This document shows, one piece after another, positions 1-9,177 of a stretch of 64,000 bases of DNA. The notes beneath the pieces were generated by a model. It had not been told where the DNA came from. It saw only the letters and a program-made list of their open reading frames with translations, and ran no database searches. Location: contig NZ_LT593747.1 of assembly GCF_900089075.1 (NCBI RefSeq), forward strand, positions 323,238-387,237. The letters are read 5' to 3'. Position numbers and translations under genes: made by a program. This DNA is from Vaginella massiliensis (lineage in GTDB: Bacteria; Bacteroidota; Bacteroidia; Flavobacteriales; Weeksellaceae). Each line of letters opens with the position of its first letter. Positions within the stretch are counted from its first letter, which is position 1.

Positions 1-1151
1 ATTCAGACGACGTACAAGAAACGATTCTACAGCCCAAAGCGCATACTTTGGAAAAACTGCGAGAGCAAGCACATTTGCGTTTCAGAACCAATTTGTTTGC
101 GGCAATCATGCGCGTGCGTAACAGTTTGATGTTTGCGATTCACAAATTTTACAACGAAAAAGGCTTTGTATACATCAATACGCCCATCATTACAGGTTCT
201 GATGCCGAAGGTGCAGGGGAAATGTTTCGGGTAACCAATTTGGATCTCGACCATATACCGCGGGACGAAGAAGGCAAAATAGATTTTTCTAAAGATTTCT
301 TTGGCAAATCGACAAACCTTACCGTTTCTGGGCAATTGGAGGGCGAGGCTGCGGCGATGGGACTTGGTAAAATTTATACTTTTGGCCCAACTTTCAGAGC
401 AGAAAATTCAAATACTACTCGCCATTTGGCTGAATTCTGGATGATTGAGCCAGAAATGGCTTTTTACGATTTGGATCAAAATATGGATTTGGCAGAAGAA
501 TTCTTGAAATATGTTATCACTTATGCGATGGAGCATTGTAAAGATGACTTGGAATTTTTGACAGAGCGATTCGATAAAGAACAAAAACAAAAACCAGCTG
601 AAGAACGATCAGATTTAGGTTTGATGGAACGCTTGAATTATGTTTTGAAGAATAAATTTGTTCGCCTATCTTACACAGAAGCAATCGAAATTCTAAAAGA
701 ATCGAAGCCGAATAAAAAAGGAAAATTCAAATATCCGATCGAAGGTTGGGGAGCCGATTTACAGTCAGAACACGAGCGTTATTTGGTTGAAAAACACTTC
801 AAAATGCCGGTAATTTTGTTCGATTATCCACAAGAGATCAAAGCATTTTATATGCGTTTGAACGATGATGGAAAAACCGTGCGTGCAATGGATGTTTTGT
901 TCCCAGGTATAGGCGAAATCATTGGCGGTTCGCAACGAGAAGAACGCCTAGAGGTCTTGGATCAACGCATTGCACAATTCGGAATCGACCAAGAAGAAAT
1001 TTGGTGGTATCGAGACACAAGAAGATTTGGTAGCGTACCACACGCTGGGTTTGGACTTGGGTTAGAACGTCTGGTATTGTTTGTTACCGGTATGAGTAAT
1101 ATTCGCGACGTAATACCTTTTCCAAGATACCCGAAAAGTGCTGAATTTTAA
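1..1151 (+). CDS. asnS: Asparagine--tRNA ligase (AsnRS), 5' end cut by window edge
   Basis: Class II aminoacyl-tRNA synthetase that charges tRNA-Asn in the cytoplasm. The frame is open from base 3, so about 382 C-terminal residues of a protein usually near 480 residues are present; the anticodon-binding OB domain lies mostly outside the window. Visible catalytic-core signatures are motif 2 ([16 protein letters not shown], where Arg contacts ATP) and motif 3 ([12 protein letters not shown] near the C-terminus). The [10 protein letters not shown] stretch after motif 2 separates AsnRS from AspRS. The ATG at 48 is internal to the gene and not the start. rpoN follows 27 bases later on the same strand, suggesting co-transcription. 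Identity is firm; only the 5' end is unknown. Confidence 0.95.
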   Translation, partial: SDDVQETILQPKAHTLEKLREQAHLRFRTNLFAAIMRVRNSLMFAIHKFYNEKGFVYINTPIITGSDAEGAGEMFRVTNLDLDHIPRDEEGKIDFSKDFFGKSTNLTVSGQLEGEAAAMGLGKIYTFGPTFRAENSNTTRHLAEFWMIEPEMAFYDLDQNMDLAEEFLKYVITYAMEHCKDDLEFLTERFDKEQKQKPAEERSDLGLMERLNYVLKNKFVRLSYTEAIEILKESKPNKKGKFKYPIEGWGADLQSEHERYLVEKHFKMPVILFDYPQEIKAFYMRLNDDGKTVRAMDVLFPGIGEIIGGSQREERLEVLDQRIAQFGIDQEEIWWYRDTRRFGSVPHAGFGLGLERLVLFVTGMSNIRDVIPFPRYPKSAEF

Positions 1152-1178
1152 TAATTTAATTATCTTAAATTAAAGCTT

Positions 1179-2654
1179 ATGTTGAAGCAGGAATTAAATC
1201 TAAAATTACAACAAAAATTATCTCCGCAACAGATTCAATTGATGAAATTGGTTCAGTTGCCAACCGTTGCATTCGAACAACGGGTAAAAGAGGAATTAGA
1301 AGAAAATCCTGCCTTGGATGAAGCTTCTTCGAGTTTCGAAGAAGAATACGAAAATGGAAGTGAGAGCGAATGGGAAAATGGGAACGAAGAGTTTCAAGAG
1401 AACAATGTAATTGACACCAGCGATATCAACATCGACGAATATTTGAGCGATGACGATATTCCAAATTATAAAACCTATACCAACAACTACAGCGACGACG
1501 ATGAAGAAAAATCGGTGCCGTTTGCACAGGGAGATTCGTTTATCGATATATTAGTCAATCAGTTGTATACCAATCGCCTTACAGAAGAAGAATATCAGTT
1601 GGCAGAATTTCTTATCGGAAATATCGATGAAGATGGCTACATTCGTCGAGATCTAAAATCTTTGGTTGATGATTTGGCATTCTCTCAAAACATTATCACA
1701 GATGAGAAAACCTTAGAAAATTTATTGGTCAATTATATCCAAAAAATGGATCCTGTAGGTGTAGGAGCACGAGATTTACAAGAATGCCTGATGATTCAAT
1801 TAGAAGCCAAATCACCAACAGAATCGGTAGAATTGGCCGAAAAATTAATCAGTGAATCATTCGACGCCTTTACCAAAAAACATTACTCGAAATTGATCGC
1901 TAAATACGATGTAGATGAAGATGAATTGCGCGATGCCATTAGCGAAATCGAACGCTTGAATCCCAAACCTGGGAAATCTTTTTCGAGTAGCAGTAAAATA
2001 GTTGAGCAAATCACACCAGATTTTACTATCACTATCGAAGATACAGAACTCAACTTGTCTTTGAATGGTCGCAATGTTCCTGAATTGCGTATCTCCAACG
2101 CTTACGCTGAAATGTTGGACACCTACAAAAAAACCGAAAACAAATCGGCCGAACAAAAAGAAGCCGTTCTGTTTGTAAAACAAAAATTAGATTCGGCAAA
2201 ATGGTTTATCGATGCTGTACAACAAAGGCGAAATACCTTGATGGTCACCATGGAAGCCATCATGAAATTTCAGCAAGAATATTTCTTAACAGGCGATGAA
2301 ACCAAGATAAAACCAATGATTCTGAAAGATATTTCTGATCTTATCGGTATGGATATTTCTACGGTTTCTCGCGTGGCAAATAGTAAATATGTACAAACGC
2401 CTTATGGAACTTTTTTGATCAAAGATTTGTTTTCTGAAAGTCTAACGAATGACGACGGCGAAGAGGTTTCTACAAGAGAAATCAAACGAATTTTGCAAGA
2501 TGTGATTTTGGATGAAAACAAACGTTCACCGTTGACCGACGAAAAATTAACCGAAATCTTGAAAGAAAAAGGTTATCCGATTGCGCGTCGTACGATTGCA
2601 AAATATCGCGAACAATTGAATATTCCAGTCGCGAGGTTGCGAAAAGAAATCTAA
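1179..2654 (+). CDS. rpoN: RNA polymerase sigma-54 factor
   Basis: Alternative sigma factor that needs AAA+ activators. All regions are visible. The Gln/Leu-rich region I (residues 1-50, LKQELNLKLQQKLSPQQIQLMKL) contacts the activator. An acidic region II follows (about 50-115, runs of Glu/Asp/Asn). The core-binding region spans about 120-290. The DNA-binding part ends with the RpoN box ARRTIAKYRE at residues 469-478, the signature for -24 promoter recognition. Length of 491 is normal for the family. It starts with ATG 27 bases after asnS and ends in front of a hairpin with a T-run (2701-2768). No activator gene is seen nearby. Confidence 0.97.
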   Translation: MLKQELNLKLQQKLSPQQIQLMKLVQLPTVAFEQRVKEELEENPALDEASSSFEEEYENGSESEWENGNEEFQENNVIDTSDINIDEYLSDDDIPNYKTYTNNYSDDDEEKSVPFAQGDSFIDILVNQLYTNRLTEEEYQLAEFLIGNIDEDGYIRRDLKSLVDDLAFSQNIITDEKTLENLLVNYIQKMDPVGVGARDLQECLMIQLEAKSPTESVELAEKLISESFDAFTKKHYSKLIAKYDVDEDELRDAISEIERLNPKPGKSFSSSSKIVEQITPDFTITIEDTELNLSLNGRNVPELRISNAYAEMLDTYKKTENKSAEQKEAVLFVKQKLDSAKWFIDAVQQRRNTLMVTMEAIMKFQQEYFLTGDETKIKPMILKDISDLIGMDISTVSRVANSKYVQTPYGTFLIKDLFSESLTNDDGEEVSTREIKRILQDVILDENKRSPLTDEKLTEILKEKGYPIARRTIAKYREQLNIPVARLRKEI

Positions 2655-2700
2655 CGATAAATTAGACTGAATTTTAAGAATATAATCATTCGATTGAAGG

Positions 2701-2768
2701 TATAGTGTCTGACAAAATAGCAGAAAATCATTTCCGTTTAGTTTTTATCAGATGCTATATTTTTTTTG
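2701..2768 (+). terminator. Probable rho-independent terminator of asnS-rpoN, long loop
   Basis: The arm TATAGTGTCTGA (2701-2712) pairs with TCAGATGCTATA (2748-2759) over 12 bp with two G-T wobbles, and eight T residues follow. The loop of about 35 bases is longer than usual, so a regulatory RNA structure is possible. The rest of the 250-base gap up to the next start codon holds no gene that I can see. Confidence 0.55.
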
Positions 2769-2904
2769 ACTAATCCTTCCCGATTTTGGATGGATTTTGC
2801 AAAGTGGTGAGCGTTAATCTGTAGAAAGTTCACGAAAAATTAATCGATTTGTTGTTATTTTTTTGGTAGATTTAGACCAATTTTTCAATAGCGTCGAGAC
2901 GAAT

Positions 2905-4236
2905 ATGATACAACAAATAGAGAAAGACAATCCGAAATTTATTAGAGCTTGGGTTTCCTACGATTGGGCAAATAGCGTGCATTCTTTGGTGATAGCTTCG
3001 GCAATTTTCCCGGTTTATTACAGTGCGATGACCACCAATAATTTGGGAGAGCAGATCAAATTTTTGGGACTTTATCCAGAGGCTACGTTCAATTTTTCTT
3101 TAGCAATCGCTTTCTTTTTTGTCATTATTTTATCTCCAATATTATCTTCTATTGCCGATGTAATCGGTAACAAAATCAGATTTTTACGGTTTTTCTGTTA
3201 CCTTGGAGCTTTTTCTTGCATGGCGATGTTTTTCTTCAAAGATGCCAGTTTGGTGTGGTTGGGCTTGTTGCTCAATATTACCGCAAGTATTGGTTTTTGG
3301 GGTAGTTTGGTGTATTACAATGCCTATCTGCCAGAAATTGTTTCAGAGGCAAAAATGGATAAAGTTTCTGCCTGGGGCTATATGTATGGCTATATTGGCT
3401 CGGTAATCTTGTTGACCATTTGTTTGCTGATGATTATGTTTTTACCAGAAAAATCAGCAGATGGCGAGCTGACCGCTGTTGGGCAACAACAAGAATTGTT
3501 TTATACTCGTTTATCTTTTCTATTAACAGGAATTTGGTGGATAACGTTTGCCCAATATGCACTGCGAATATTACCCAATTCTCGAACCAATCAGCAAATT
3601 TCAGAAAATATCATTTCGATAAGTTTTAAAGAATTGGGAAGAACGTTTAAGAAATTGAACCAATTCAAAAATGTGCGCATCTTTCTAGGCGGATTTTTCT
3701 TTTATAGTCTGGCGATGCAAACCATTTTTCTGGTAGCAGCTTTGTTTGGTAGTTCGGAAATTGGTTTGGAAAGTGCTGAACTGATTTTGACAATCTTACT
3801 TATTCAGCTCGAAGCCATTTTAGGGGCTTGGTTGTTTTCATTTTTGTCGGGTATTATGGGAAATAAGAAAACCATTTTGGTGGGATTGCTCATTTGGATT
3901 ATTACTTGTTTTATTGCTTATTTTATGACTAAAGATGATCCCAGTGTAAAAACAAAATTTTACCTGATGGCGGCTTTGGTTGGATTGGTAATGGGCGGTT
4001 TGCAAGCGTTGTCTCGCTCTACTTATGCCAAATTGTTGCCAGATACAAAAGATACCACAACCTATTTTAGTTTCTACGATGTGTTCGAAAAAGCAGCCTT
4101 GTTCTTTGGTTTGGTGATCTATGGCGTTTTGATCGAATTTTCTGGTAGTATGAAACTTTCTGCACTTGCTATGGGCTTGTCTTTTGCCATCAGTTTTGTG
4201 ATTTTGTTGTTCTTCAGCATGGATAAATCAGAATAA
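2905..4236 (+). CDS. MFS transporter, UMF1 (Atg22-like) family
   Basis: Inner-membrane protein with about 11-12 hydrophobic segments. The N-terminal signature RAWVSYDWANSVHSLVIAS and the late segment GGLQALSRSTYAKLLPD are typical of the UMF1/vacuole-effluxer Atg22-like branch of the major facilitator superfamily. The substrate is not predictable. The frame can be extended to a TTG at 2863, but the ATG at 2905 (MIQQIEKDNPKF) matches where the family normally begins and is preferred. The gene ends directly against the convergent sulfurtransferase gene: the two stop codons abut at 4236/4237. Confidence 0.85.
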   Translation: MIQQIEKDNPKFIRAWVSYDWANSVHSLVIASAIFPVYYSAMTTNNLGEQIKFLGLYPEATFNFSLAIAFFFVIILSPILSSIADVIGNKIRFLRFFCYLGAFSCMAMFFFKDASLVWLGLLLNITASIGFWGSLVYYNAYLPEIVSEAKMDKVSAWGYMYGYIGSVILLTICLLMIMFLPEKSADGELTAVGQQQELFYTRLSFLLTGIWWITFAQYALRILPNSRTNQQISENIISISFKELGRTFKKLNQFKNVRIFLGGFFFYSLAMQTIFLVAALFGSSEIGLESAELILTILLIQLEAILGAWLFSFLSGIMGNKKTILVGLLIWIITCFIAYFMTKDDPSVKTKFYLMAALVGLVMGGLQALSRSTYAKLLPDTKDTTTYFSFYDVFEKAALFFGLVIYGVLIEFSGSMKLSALAMGLSFAISFVILLFFSMDKSE

Positions 4237-5070
4237 TCAAGACTTTGCAATGGGCAAGGATTCATCTTTTCCCCATTCGGACCAAGAGCCATCGTACACC
4301 CTGATATTTCGATATCCAACAACGTAAGCTGCCAAAGCCAAAATACAGGCTGTAACGCCAGAACCACAGGTGAAAATAAGTTCGTTTTCTTGGGATGAAA
4401 TACGTTCGAAAGTTTTGATCAATTCAGCCGCTGTTTGGTATTGATTCTGATTCAACACGTCTTCAAAAAACAATGAATACGAATTCGGTATATGACCACT
4501 TCTCAGACCTTTTCTCGGTTCTAGACTTGTACCGTTGAATCTTCCAGGTGATCTAGCATCAATCGTGACCGAGTTTGCATTGTCTATTTGCTCCAATACA
4601 TCTTTTGATTTTGCCAGCCATTGTTTCGCAAATTTTATTTCGATCTGACTGTTATTTTTCGGTTGTTGATGTTTTGTATCTACTTTATAATGGGCATTTT
4701 TCCAACTCATCAAACCACCATTTAAAACATAAACTTTATCAAACCCAAACAATTTCAGCGTCCACCAAGCCCGCGGCGACGAATAGACACCCCAACGATC
4801 GTAGACTACAATTGTCTTGTCGTAATCCAAACCTAAGGCTCTCGCATAGTTCTGAAAGGTTTTGGCATCAATAATGGTATGAGGCAAGTCGCTATGATGA
4901 TCTGATAAACGCTGCTCGATGTCGAAAAAAAACGAGCCAGGAATCACCTCTAAGGGTTCATTTTTTAGCGTTGCATTTACCTTATCAATGGTTGCATCGA
5001 GTAGGATCAGATCGTTATGTTGAGTTAAATTGTAGAGTTGTTCGGCAGAAATTAGTACAGATTGGGTCAT
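4237..5070 (-). CDS. sseA: 3-mercaptopyruvate sulfurtransferase (tandem rhodanese)
   Basis: Two rhodanese domains (residues about 5-125 and 150-270) in a 277-residue cytoplasmic protein. The C-terminal domain carries the active-site loop CGSGVTAC with Cys235. The CGSGVTA form is associated with mercaptopyruvate sulfurtransferases, while thiosulfate sulfurtransferases usually have a CRxGxR-type loop. It moves sulfur from 3-mercaptopyruvate to a thiophilic acceptor. The ATG lies directly after the T-run of a strong hairpin (5071-5105), so the leader is unusual (see findings). pafA lies upstream on the same strand. Confidence 0.88.
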   Translation of the reverse strand: MTQSVLISAEQLYNLTQHNDLILLDATIDKVNATLKNEPLEVIPGSFFFDIEQRLSDHHSDLPHTIIDAKTFQNYARALGLDYDKTIVVYDRWGVYSSPRAWWTLKLFGFDKVYVLNGGLMSWKNAHYKVDTKHQQPKNNSQIEIKFAKQWLAKSKDVLEQIDNANSVTIDARSPGRFNGTSLEPRKGLRSGHIPNSYSLFFEDVLNQNQYQTAAELIKTFERISSQENELIFTCGSGVTACILALAAYVVGYRNIRVYDGSWSEWGKDESLPIAKS

Positions 5071-5105
5071 AAAAAAATACCTTTAAAATGACTTTAAAGG
5101 TATTT
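5071..5105 (-). terminator. Intrinsic terminator after pafA, abutting the sseA start codon
   Basis: A perfect 13-bp inverted repeat (AAATACCTTTAAA with TTTAAAGGTATTT, 5-base loop). On the minus strand it is followed by seven T residues that run straight into the sseA ATG at 5070. It lies 27 bases after the pafA stop codon. A terminator for pafA is the simplest reading, but its position also makes it the 5' leader of sseA. Confidence 0.75.
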
Positions 5106-5132
5106 AATATTTTTGAAAAATTAATGCACGAG

Positions 5133-6773
5133 TTATTTTGCAAAGGCATCGCTTCTTGCGTCACCAATATTTCCGTTCGGAGCTTCGATTTTCAATAAAG
5201 AAGAAATGGTAGGCGCGATGTCGGTCATATAGACTTCATCGTACGATTTTCCGTGTTTTATGCCCCATCCCATCAAAACAAATGGAATGTGTGCATCATA
5301 AGAAGCCCATGTACCATGCGTAGTTCCCGTAGAATTTTGTTTTCCGCTATACCATTGAGGATCTACGATGTATTGGATTGCACCACTGCGTTTTTTATGA
5401 TAACCGTTAACAATTCGTTCTCTCAATTTTTGTGGCACTGACGCATATCCAATTCTTTCAGTATCCACGGCAAAAGAAACACCATCAACTTTTTCCATAA
5501 ATTTGATAATAGCATCTTTTAATTCGATTTCGTTAATTTTGTTTGCCTCTACGATAGGATAATTGAGATGAATTTGATAGTTGTATAACGAGCGAACCAA
5601 TTCATCTGCACCAAATAATTGAGCCAAGTGTGCATTGAGGTTTTTCTTCACCTCGCCGATCTCGAAATAGCCCGCATTCCCTTTTTTGTCTTGGAAATAG
5701 CGTGGATTATGCGATGCTCCATGATCGGCAGTTAAGAAAACAAGGTATTCACCTTTACCAATTTGTTGGTCTAAATAATTGAAAAACTCTTCCAATTCAC
5801 GATCCAATCGCAAATAAGTATCTTCAATCTCGATGCTATTGATCCCAAATTGATGCCCAATATAATCGGTAGATGAAAAACTCATCGCAAGAAAATCTGT
5901 AATTCCCTTTTCGTTTTTACCCAATTTCTCATGCTCGATGACTTGTTTTGCCAAATCTATGGTAATGGTATTTCCGTAAGGTGTGGTGCGAATCAGTCCG
6001 TAACCATTGTCTTTTTGTAACGCTTTTAGGTTGCGTGGGAAAGTAGGTTTTTTCTCGCCTTTGAAAGTTCCTTCATAAATATTGTCATCAGCATCGCTAT
6101 TCACATAGGTTTTTATCGGATAGAGCGTATTCCATTCTTTCAGATAATGATCAGTAAATTTTGATTGGTTCAATTTCACCAACCAATTGGGTAGTTTGTC
6201 CATATAAAACGTACTGCTGATCCAATTTCCTGTTTCGCCATCGAACCAAAAAGCCGCATCTGCAAAATGTCCTGCAGGTAAGATTCCGCCTCGGTCTTTG
6301 ATGGCAACACCAAATACTTTTGATCGAAAATTGGTTGCCAATTTCAATTGATCGGTTACGGTAGAAGTCAAGAGGTTTTTGGGAGACATTTTCCCAGCTT
6401 TCCCCGTCGATCCAACTCCGTTCACGCTGTCGTCTTGTGTACAATACATTTCTTCACCAGACAATTGCATGATAAAATCGTTACCCGCAATACCATGAAT
6501 CGCTGGTACGCTACCCGTATAAATTGTAGCATGACCAATTGCAGTAAAGGTCGGAATATAATTGATGAGGGTATTTTCATAAGAAAAACCTTCGTTCAAC
6601 AGTCGATTGAAACCACCTTTACCATATCGGTCTTGGTAACGGTATAGATAATCCCAACGCATTTGGTCAACCACAATACCGACTACAAGTTTCGGACGCT
6701 CTACTTGCTGCGAAAAGGCATTTACCGTCATTAAACTCAGGGCGAATCCTAAGAAAAATTTTTTCAAATTCAT
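5133..6773 (-). CDS. pafA: PafA-type alkaline phosphatase, secreted
   Basis: Phosphate-irrepressible alkaline phosphatase of the alkaline-phosphatase superfamily, hydrolysing phosphomonoesters in the periplasm. A signal peptide is seen (MNLKKFFLGFALSLMTVNAFSQ). The first metal-site motif VVDQMRWDYL is followed by the nucleophile loop NYIPTFTAIGHATIYTGSVPAIHG, in which Thr77 should be the catalytic threonine. Further metal ligands lie in STDYIGHQFG, TADHGASHNPRY and THGTWASYDAHIPFVLMGWG. The length of 546 matches Elizabethkingia/Flavobacterium PafA. It is divergent from the aldehyde dehydrogenase at 6856, and each side has a TAnnTTTG box. Confidence 0.92.
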   Translation of the reverse strand: MNLKKFFLGFALSLMTVNAFSQQVERPKLVVGIVVDQMRWDYLYRYQDRYGKGGFNRLLNEGFSYENTLINYIPTFTAIGHATIYTGSVPAIHGIAGNDFIMQLSGEEMYCTQDDSVNGVGSTGKAGKMSPKNLLTSTVTDQLKLATNFRSKVFGVAIKDRGGILPAGHFADAAFWFDGETGNWISSTFYMDKLPNWLVKLNQSKFTDHYLKEWNTLYPIKTYVNSDADDNIYEGTFKGEKKPTFPRNLKALQKDNGYGLIRTTPYGNTITIDLAKQVIEHEKLGKNEKGITDFLAMSFSSTDYIGHQFGINSIEIEDTYLRLDRELEEFFNYLDQQIGKGEYLVFLTADHGASHNPRYFQDKKGNAGYFEIGEVKKNLNAHLAQLFGADELVRSLYNYQIHLNYPIVEANKINEIELKDAIIKFMEKVDGVSFAVDTERIGYASVPQKLRERIVNGYHKKRSGAIQYIVDPQWYSGKQNSTGTTHGTWASYDAHIPFVLMGWGIKHGKSYDEVYMTDIAPTISSLLKIEAPNGNIGDARSDAFAK

Positions 6774-6788
6774 TTTAATCTTTTTTTA

Positions 6789-6796
6789 CAAATTTA
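6789..6796 (-). promoter_or_regulatory. Candidate -7 box for pafA (TAAATTTG)
   Basis: TAAATTTG on the minus strand matches the Bacteroidota TAnnTTTG -7 element exactly and lies 15 bases upstream of the pafA ATG. No TTG is seen at 17-23 bases upstream, so the call is weak. Confidence 0.35.
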
Positions 6797-6821
6797 GGGT
6801 ATAAAGCACGAATTAAAAGAT

Positions 6822-6829
6822 TAAATTTG
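6822..6829 (+). promoter_or_regulatory. Candidate -7 box for the aldehyde dehydrogenase gene (TAAATTTG)
   Basis: TAAATTTG, 26 bases before the ATG at 6856, matches TAnnTTTG. The pafA/aldehyde dehydrogenase gap thus holds one such box in each direction. No convincing -33 TTG is seen. Confidence 0.35.
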
Positions 6830-6855
6830 GTTTAAATCTCGAAAAACAAACCAGC

Positions 6856-8256
6856 ATGTCATATCAAGAATCAATCGATTACTTGTACCAAATCCAAAAA
6901 GCGTCAAGACCGCAAATCGCGCAACTTACCATAAAAGCAAGAAAGCAGTTTTTGAAGAAGCTGAAAGAAGAAATCTTGGCTCATCAGCCACTGATTGAAG
7001 AGGCTTTGTTTTCAGATTTGCGAAAACATCCTACCGAGGCTGTGCTTACCGAAATTTTTCCGCTGATCACCGAAATCAAAGATTATCTGAAAAATTTAGA
7101 ATCTTGGGCAGAAGAAAAATCAGTACCCAACAGCATCCATTTTATTGGAGCAGATGCCAAATTGATGTATGAACCAAAGGGCATGGTGCTCATTCTTTCG
7201 CCCTGGAATTATCCTTTTCAAATTCCTATTATGCATTTGATTGCCGCTGTAGCTGCCGGAAATGTAGTGCTGATAAAACCATCTGAATTCACGCCAAATA
7301 TCAACAAGGTACTGAGAACAATTATCGAAAAAGTTTTTGAGCCCAAACACGTGGCGGTTGTAGAAGGAGCGGTAGATGAAGCCACTTATTTGTTGGCCAA
7401 AAAATTCGACCACATTCACTTTACAGGATCTCCAAAGGTTGGTAAAATTGTAATGGCAGCTGCCGCACAACATTTGGCGAGTTGTACATTGGAGTTAGGC
7501 GGAAAATCTCCGTTTGTAATCGATGATAAAATCAACCTGAATTTCGCCATCAAAAAACTGATGCTCGGAAAATTCATCAACTTGGGACAAACGTGTATTG
7601 CTCCAGATTACGTGCTCATTTCCAAACAAAGAAAAGATGAGTTGATACAAAAGCTAATTGCAAAAATAAAATCGACTTTCAGCGAGGATATTTCGACCGA
7701 TGAAAATCTTGCGCGAATCATTAATTTGCAAAATCATCAACGTTTGGTGCAAATGCTCGACGATGCAAAATCAAAGGGGGCTACTGTTGATTTCGGTGGA
7801 AATTATTCCGCTGAAGATTTGTACTTTTCGCCAACTATCGTTTCGAATCTTAACCCTGATTCTCGTTTGTTGCAAGAAGAAATTTTTGGACCAATCATTC
7901 CGATTGTTTGTTTCGATTCCAAAGAAGAAATGGCAGCGTTCATCAACAAGAAAGAAAAACCCTTGGTGATGTATGTGATGAGCAATCAAAAAGCTTGGCG
8001 AAATTTTTTTGAGCAAAACACCTCTTCTGGGGCATTGTTATTCAACGATACGATGTCTTACATAATGCATCCCAATCTGCCTTTTGGCGGAGTGAATAAT
8101 TCTGGAATGGGACAAGCCACGGGTAAATTTGGTTTTTACGATTTTTCGCATCAAAAGCCCGTTTTGCGTTCGAGCAGGATATTTTCGCTCACTCGTTTCA
8201 TGCGCATGCCTTATCAAACATTTGTGAAGAAATTACTAAGTTTGTTGATGAAGTAA
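6856..8256 (+). CDS. NAD(P)-dependent aldehyde dehydrogenase, class 3-like
   Basis: Oxidises an aldehyde to the acid. The protein has 466 residues and the full ALDH core: LSPWNYPFQ (cofactor pocket), the Glu motif LELGGKSPF and the catalytic Cys in NLGQTCIAPDYV. LQEEIFGPIIPI and PFGGVNNSGMG follow near the C-terminus. The short N-terminus and the hydrophobic basic tail ending FVKKLLSLLMK fit family 3 (fatty or aromatic aldehyde) enzymes, which often sit at membranes. A small Cys-rich protein gene starts 9 bases downstream, probably in the same operon. The physiological aldehyde cannot be read from the sequence. Confidence 0.9.
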   Translation: MSYQESIDYLYQIQKASRPQIAQLTIKARKQFLKKLKEEILAHQPLIEEALFSDLRKHPTEAVLTEIFPLITEIKDYLKNLESWAEEKSVPNSIHFIGADAKLMYEPKGMVLILSPWNYPFQIPIMHLIAAVAAGNVVLIKPSEFTPNINKVLRTIIEKVFEPKHVAVVEGAVDEATYLLAKKFDHIHFTGSPKVGKIVMAAAAQHLASCTLELGGKSPFVIDDKINLNFAIKKLMLGKFINLGQTCIAPDYVLISKQRKDELIQKLIAKIKSTFSEDISTDENLARIINLQNHQRLVQMLDDAKSKGATVDFGGNYSAEDLYFSPTIVSNLNPDSRLLQEEIFGPIIPIVCFDSKEEMAAFINKKEKPLVMYVMSNQKAWRNFFEQNTSSGALLFNDTMSYIMHPNLPFGGVNNSGMGQATGKFGFYDFSHQKPVLRSSRIFSLTRFMRMPYQTFVKKLLSLLMK

Positions 8257-8264
8257 AAAATCTA

Positions 8265-8630
8265 ATGAGTATAAAGAATTGTCAGCGTTGCCACCAAGAT
8301 TTTGAATGTCTTGCAGACGATATCCAGAAATGCAATTGTAATTCCCTCGAATTGAAACCCGAAACACAAGCTTTTTTGGGGAAGACTTATTATGATTGTC
8401 TATGTGAGAAATGCCTCAAAACATTGGACGGTTATGCCGATTTAGCCAAGCAATATCCGTTTCCGCAAGACCGAAGCATGTACATACCCGAAGTGCATTA
8501 TTATATCGAAAATCAGTATTGGGTTTTTACAGAATTCTTCCATTATCAAAAAGGTCGATGTTGCGGTAACAACTGCAGGCATTGTGCGTACGGATTTAAA
8601 CAAAAAATAAAAAAAGGCGGTTTTTATTAA
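8265..8630 (+). CDS. Cys-rich protein: CWC-type N-terminus plus DUF5522
   Basis: A 121-residue protein with two cysteine-rich parts. The N-terminal part (residues 1-60) has paired Cys residues (NCQRCHQDFEC, KCNCNS, CLCEKCLKTL) as in the cysteine-rich CWC family. The C-terminal part (about 65-115, YYIENQYWVFTEFFHYQKGRCCGNNCRHCAYGF) matches the DUF5522 pattern with its CC-x3-C-x2-C cluster. Both look able to bind a metal, Zn or Fe-S. The two families are often separate short genes in Bacteroidota; here they are one frame. It follows the aldehyde dehydrogenase by 9 bases. Function is unknown. Confidence 0.8.
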   Translation: MSIKNCQRCHQDFECLADDIQKCNCNSLELKPETQAFLGKTYYDCLCEKCLKTLDGYADLAKQYPFPQDRSMYIPEVHYYIENQYWVFTEFFHYQKGRCCGNNCRHCAYGFKQKIKKGGFY

Positions 8631-8652
8631 TTAAAAAAACCTTCTGTACAAA

Positions 8653-8682
8653 AAATCCGAAGCTCGATCGAGTCTCGGATTT
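8653..8682. terminator. Bidirectional terminator
   Basis: AAATCCGA (8653-8660) pairs with TCGGATTT (8675-8682), with a further CTCGA/TCGAG inner stem. A-rich sequence lies before it and T-rich sequence after it. It sits between the convergent genes ending at 8630 and 8698. Confidence 0.7.
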
Positions 8683-8697
8683 CTAATTTTTAATACA

Positions 8698-9177
8698 TTA
8701 TTTCAACACAAATTTGAGTCCGAATGAAAATCTACCTGCTTCAAAATTGGTATTATTCGATAAATTCCACCAAGGTTTCCAATCGAAATGCATCCCAAGT
8801 GGCGTAGAAGGTATTCTGTATTCCAACCCAACAGCAGGTCGAATTCCGAAATAGGTTTTATCGTGATTGCCATGGTCTACAAATGCTACTTGAGGCCCTA
8901 CACCAGCATACCAACCCAAGCCATTGGCACCACTGATCGGGCTGTTGTACGAGTAATCTACCCCAACAACGGTGATGTGATTTCCAAATAAAACCTGTGC
9001 ATTACCCGCATGTGGACCGTTGAAATTATGTTTGATTTGTGGTCCTACTAATGTTTCGCCATCTCCAAAATCAATTCCCAAACCCAACGCAGTTTTGTAG
9101 GGAGTCTGTGCGTGTGCGGTTTGTAATCCTAAAAAAATACTTCCCGCTAAGGATAATTTTAAAAATAAGTTTTTCAT
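8698..9177 (-). CDS. Small outer-membrane beta-barrel-type protein, secreted
   Basis: A 159-residue protein with a clear signal peptide (MKNLFLKLSLAGSIFLGLQTAHAQ). The mature part shows alternating hydrophobic/polar stretches rich in Gly, Tyr and Trp (GLGWYAGVGPQVAFVDHG, YFGIRPAVGLEYRI, FSFGLKFVLK), as in small 6-8 strand outer-membrane barrels. The final strand ends close to the C-terminus, which is usual for barrels. No specific family was recognised. It is a single gene, convergent with the Cys-rich protein gene and divergent from icmF. Confidence 0.6.
   Translation of the reverse strand: MKNLFLKLSLAGSIFLGLQTAHAQTPYKTALGLGIDFGDGETLVGPQIKHNFNGPHAGNAQVLFGNHITVVGVDYSYNSPISGANGLGWYAGVGPQVAFVDHGNHDKTYFGIRPAVGLEYRIPSTPLGMHFDWKPWWNLSNNTNFEAGRFSFGLKFVLK

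Noticed and set aside
4575-4874. 99-codon plus-strand open frame inside sseA
   Set aside because: It lies fully opposite the well-supported sulfurtransferase gene, has no domain pattern and no start context.
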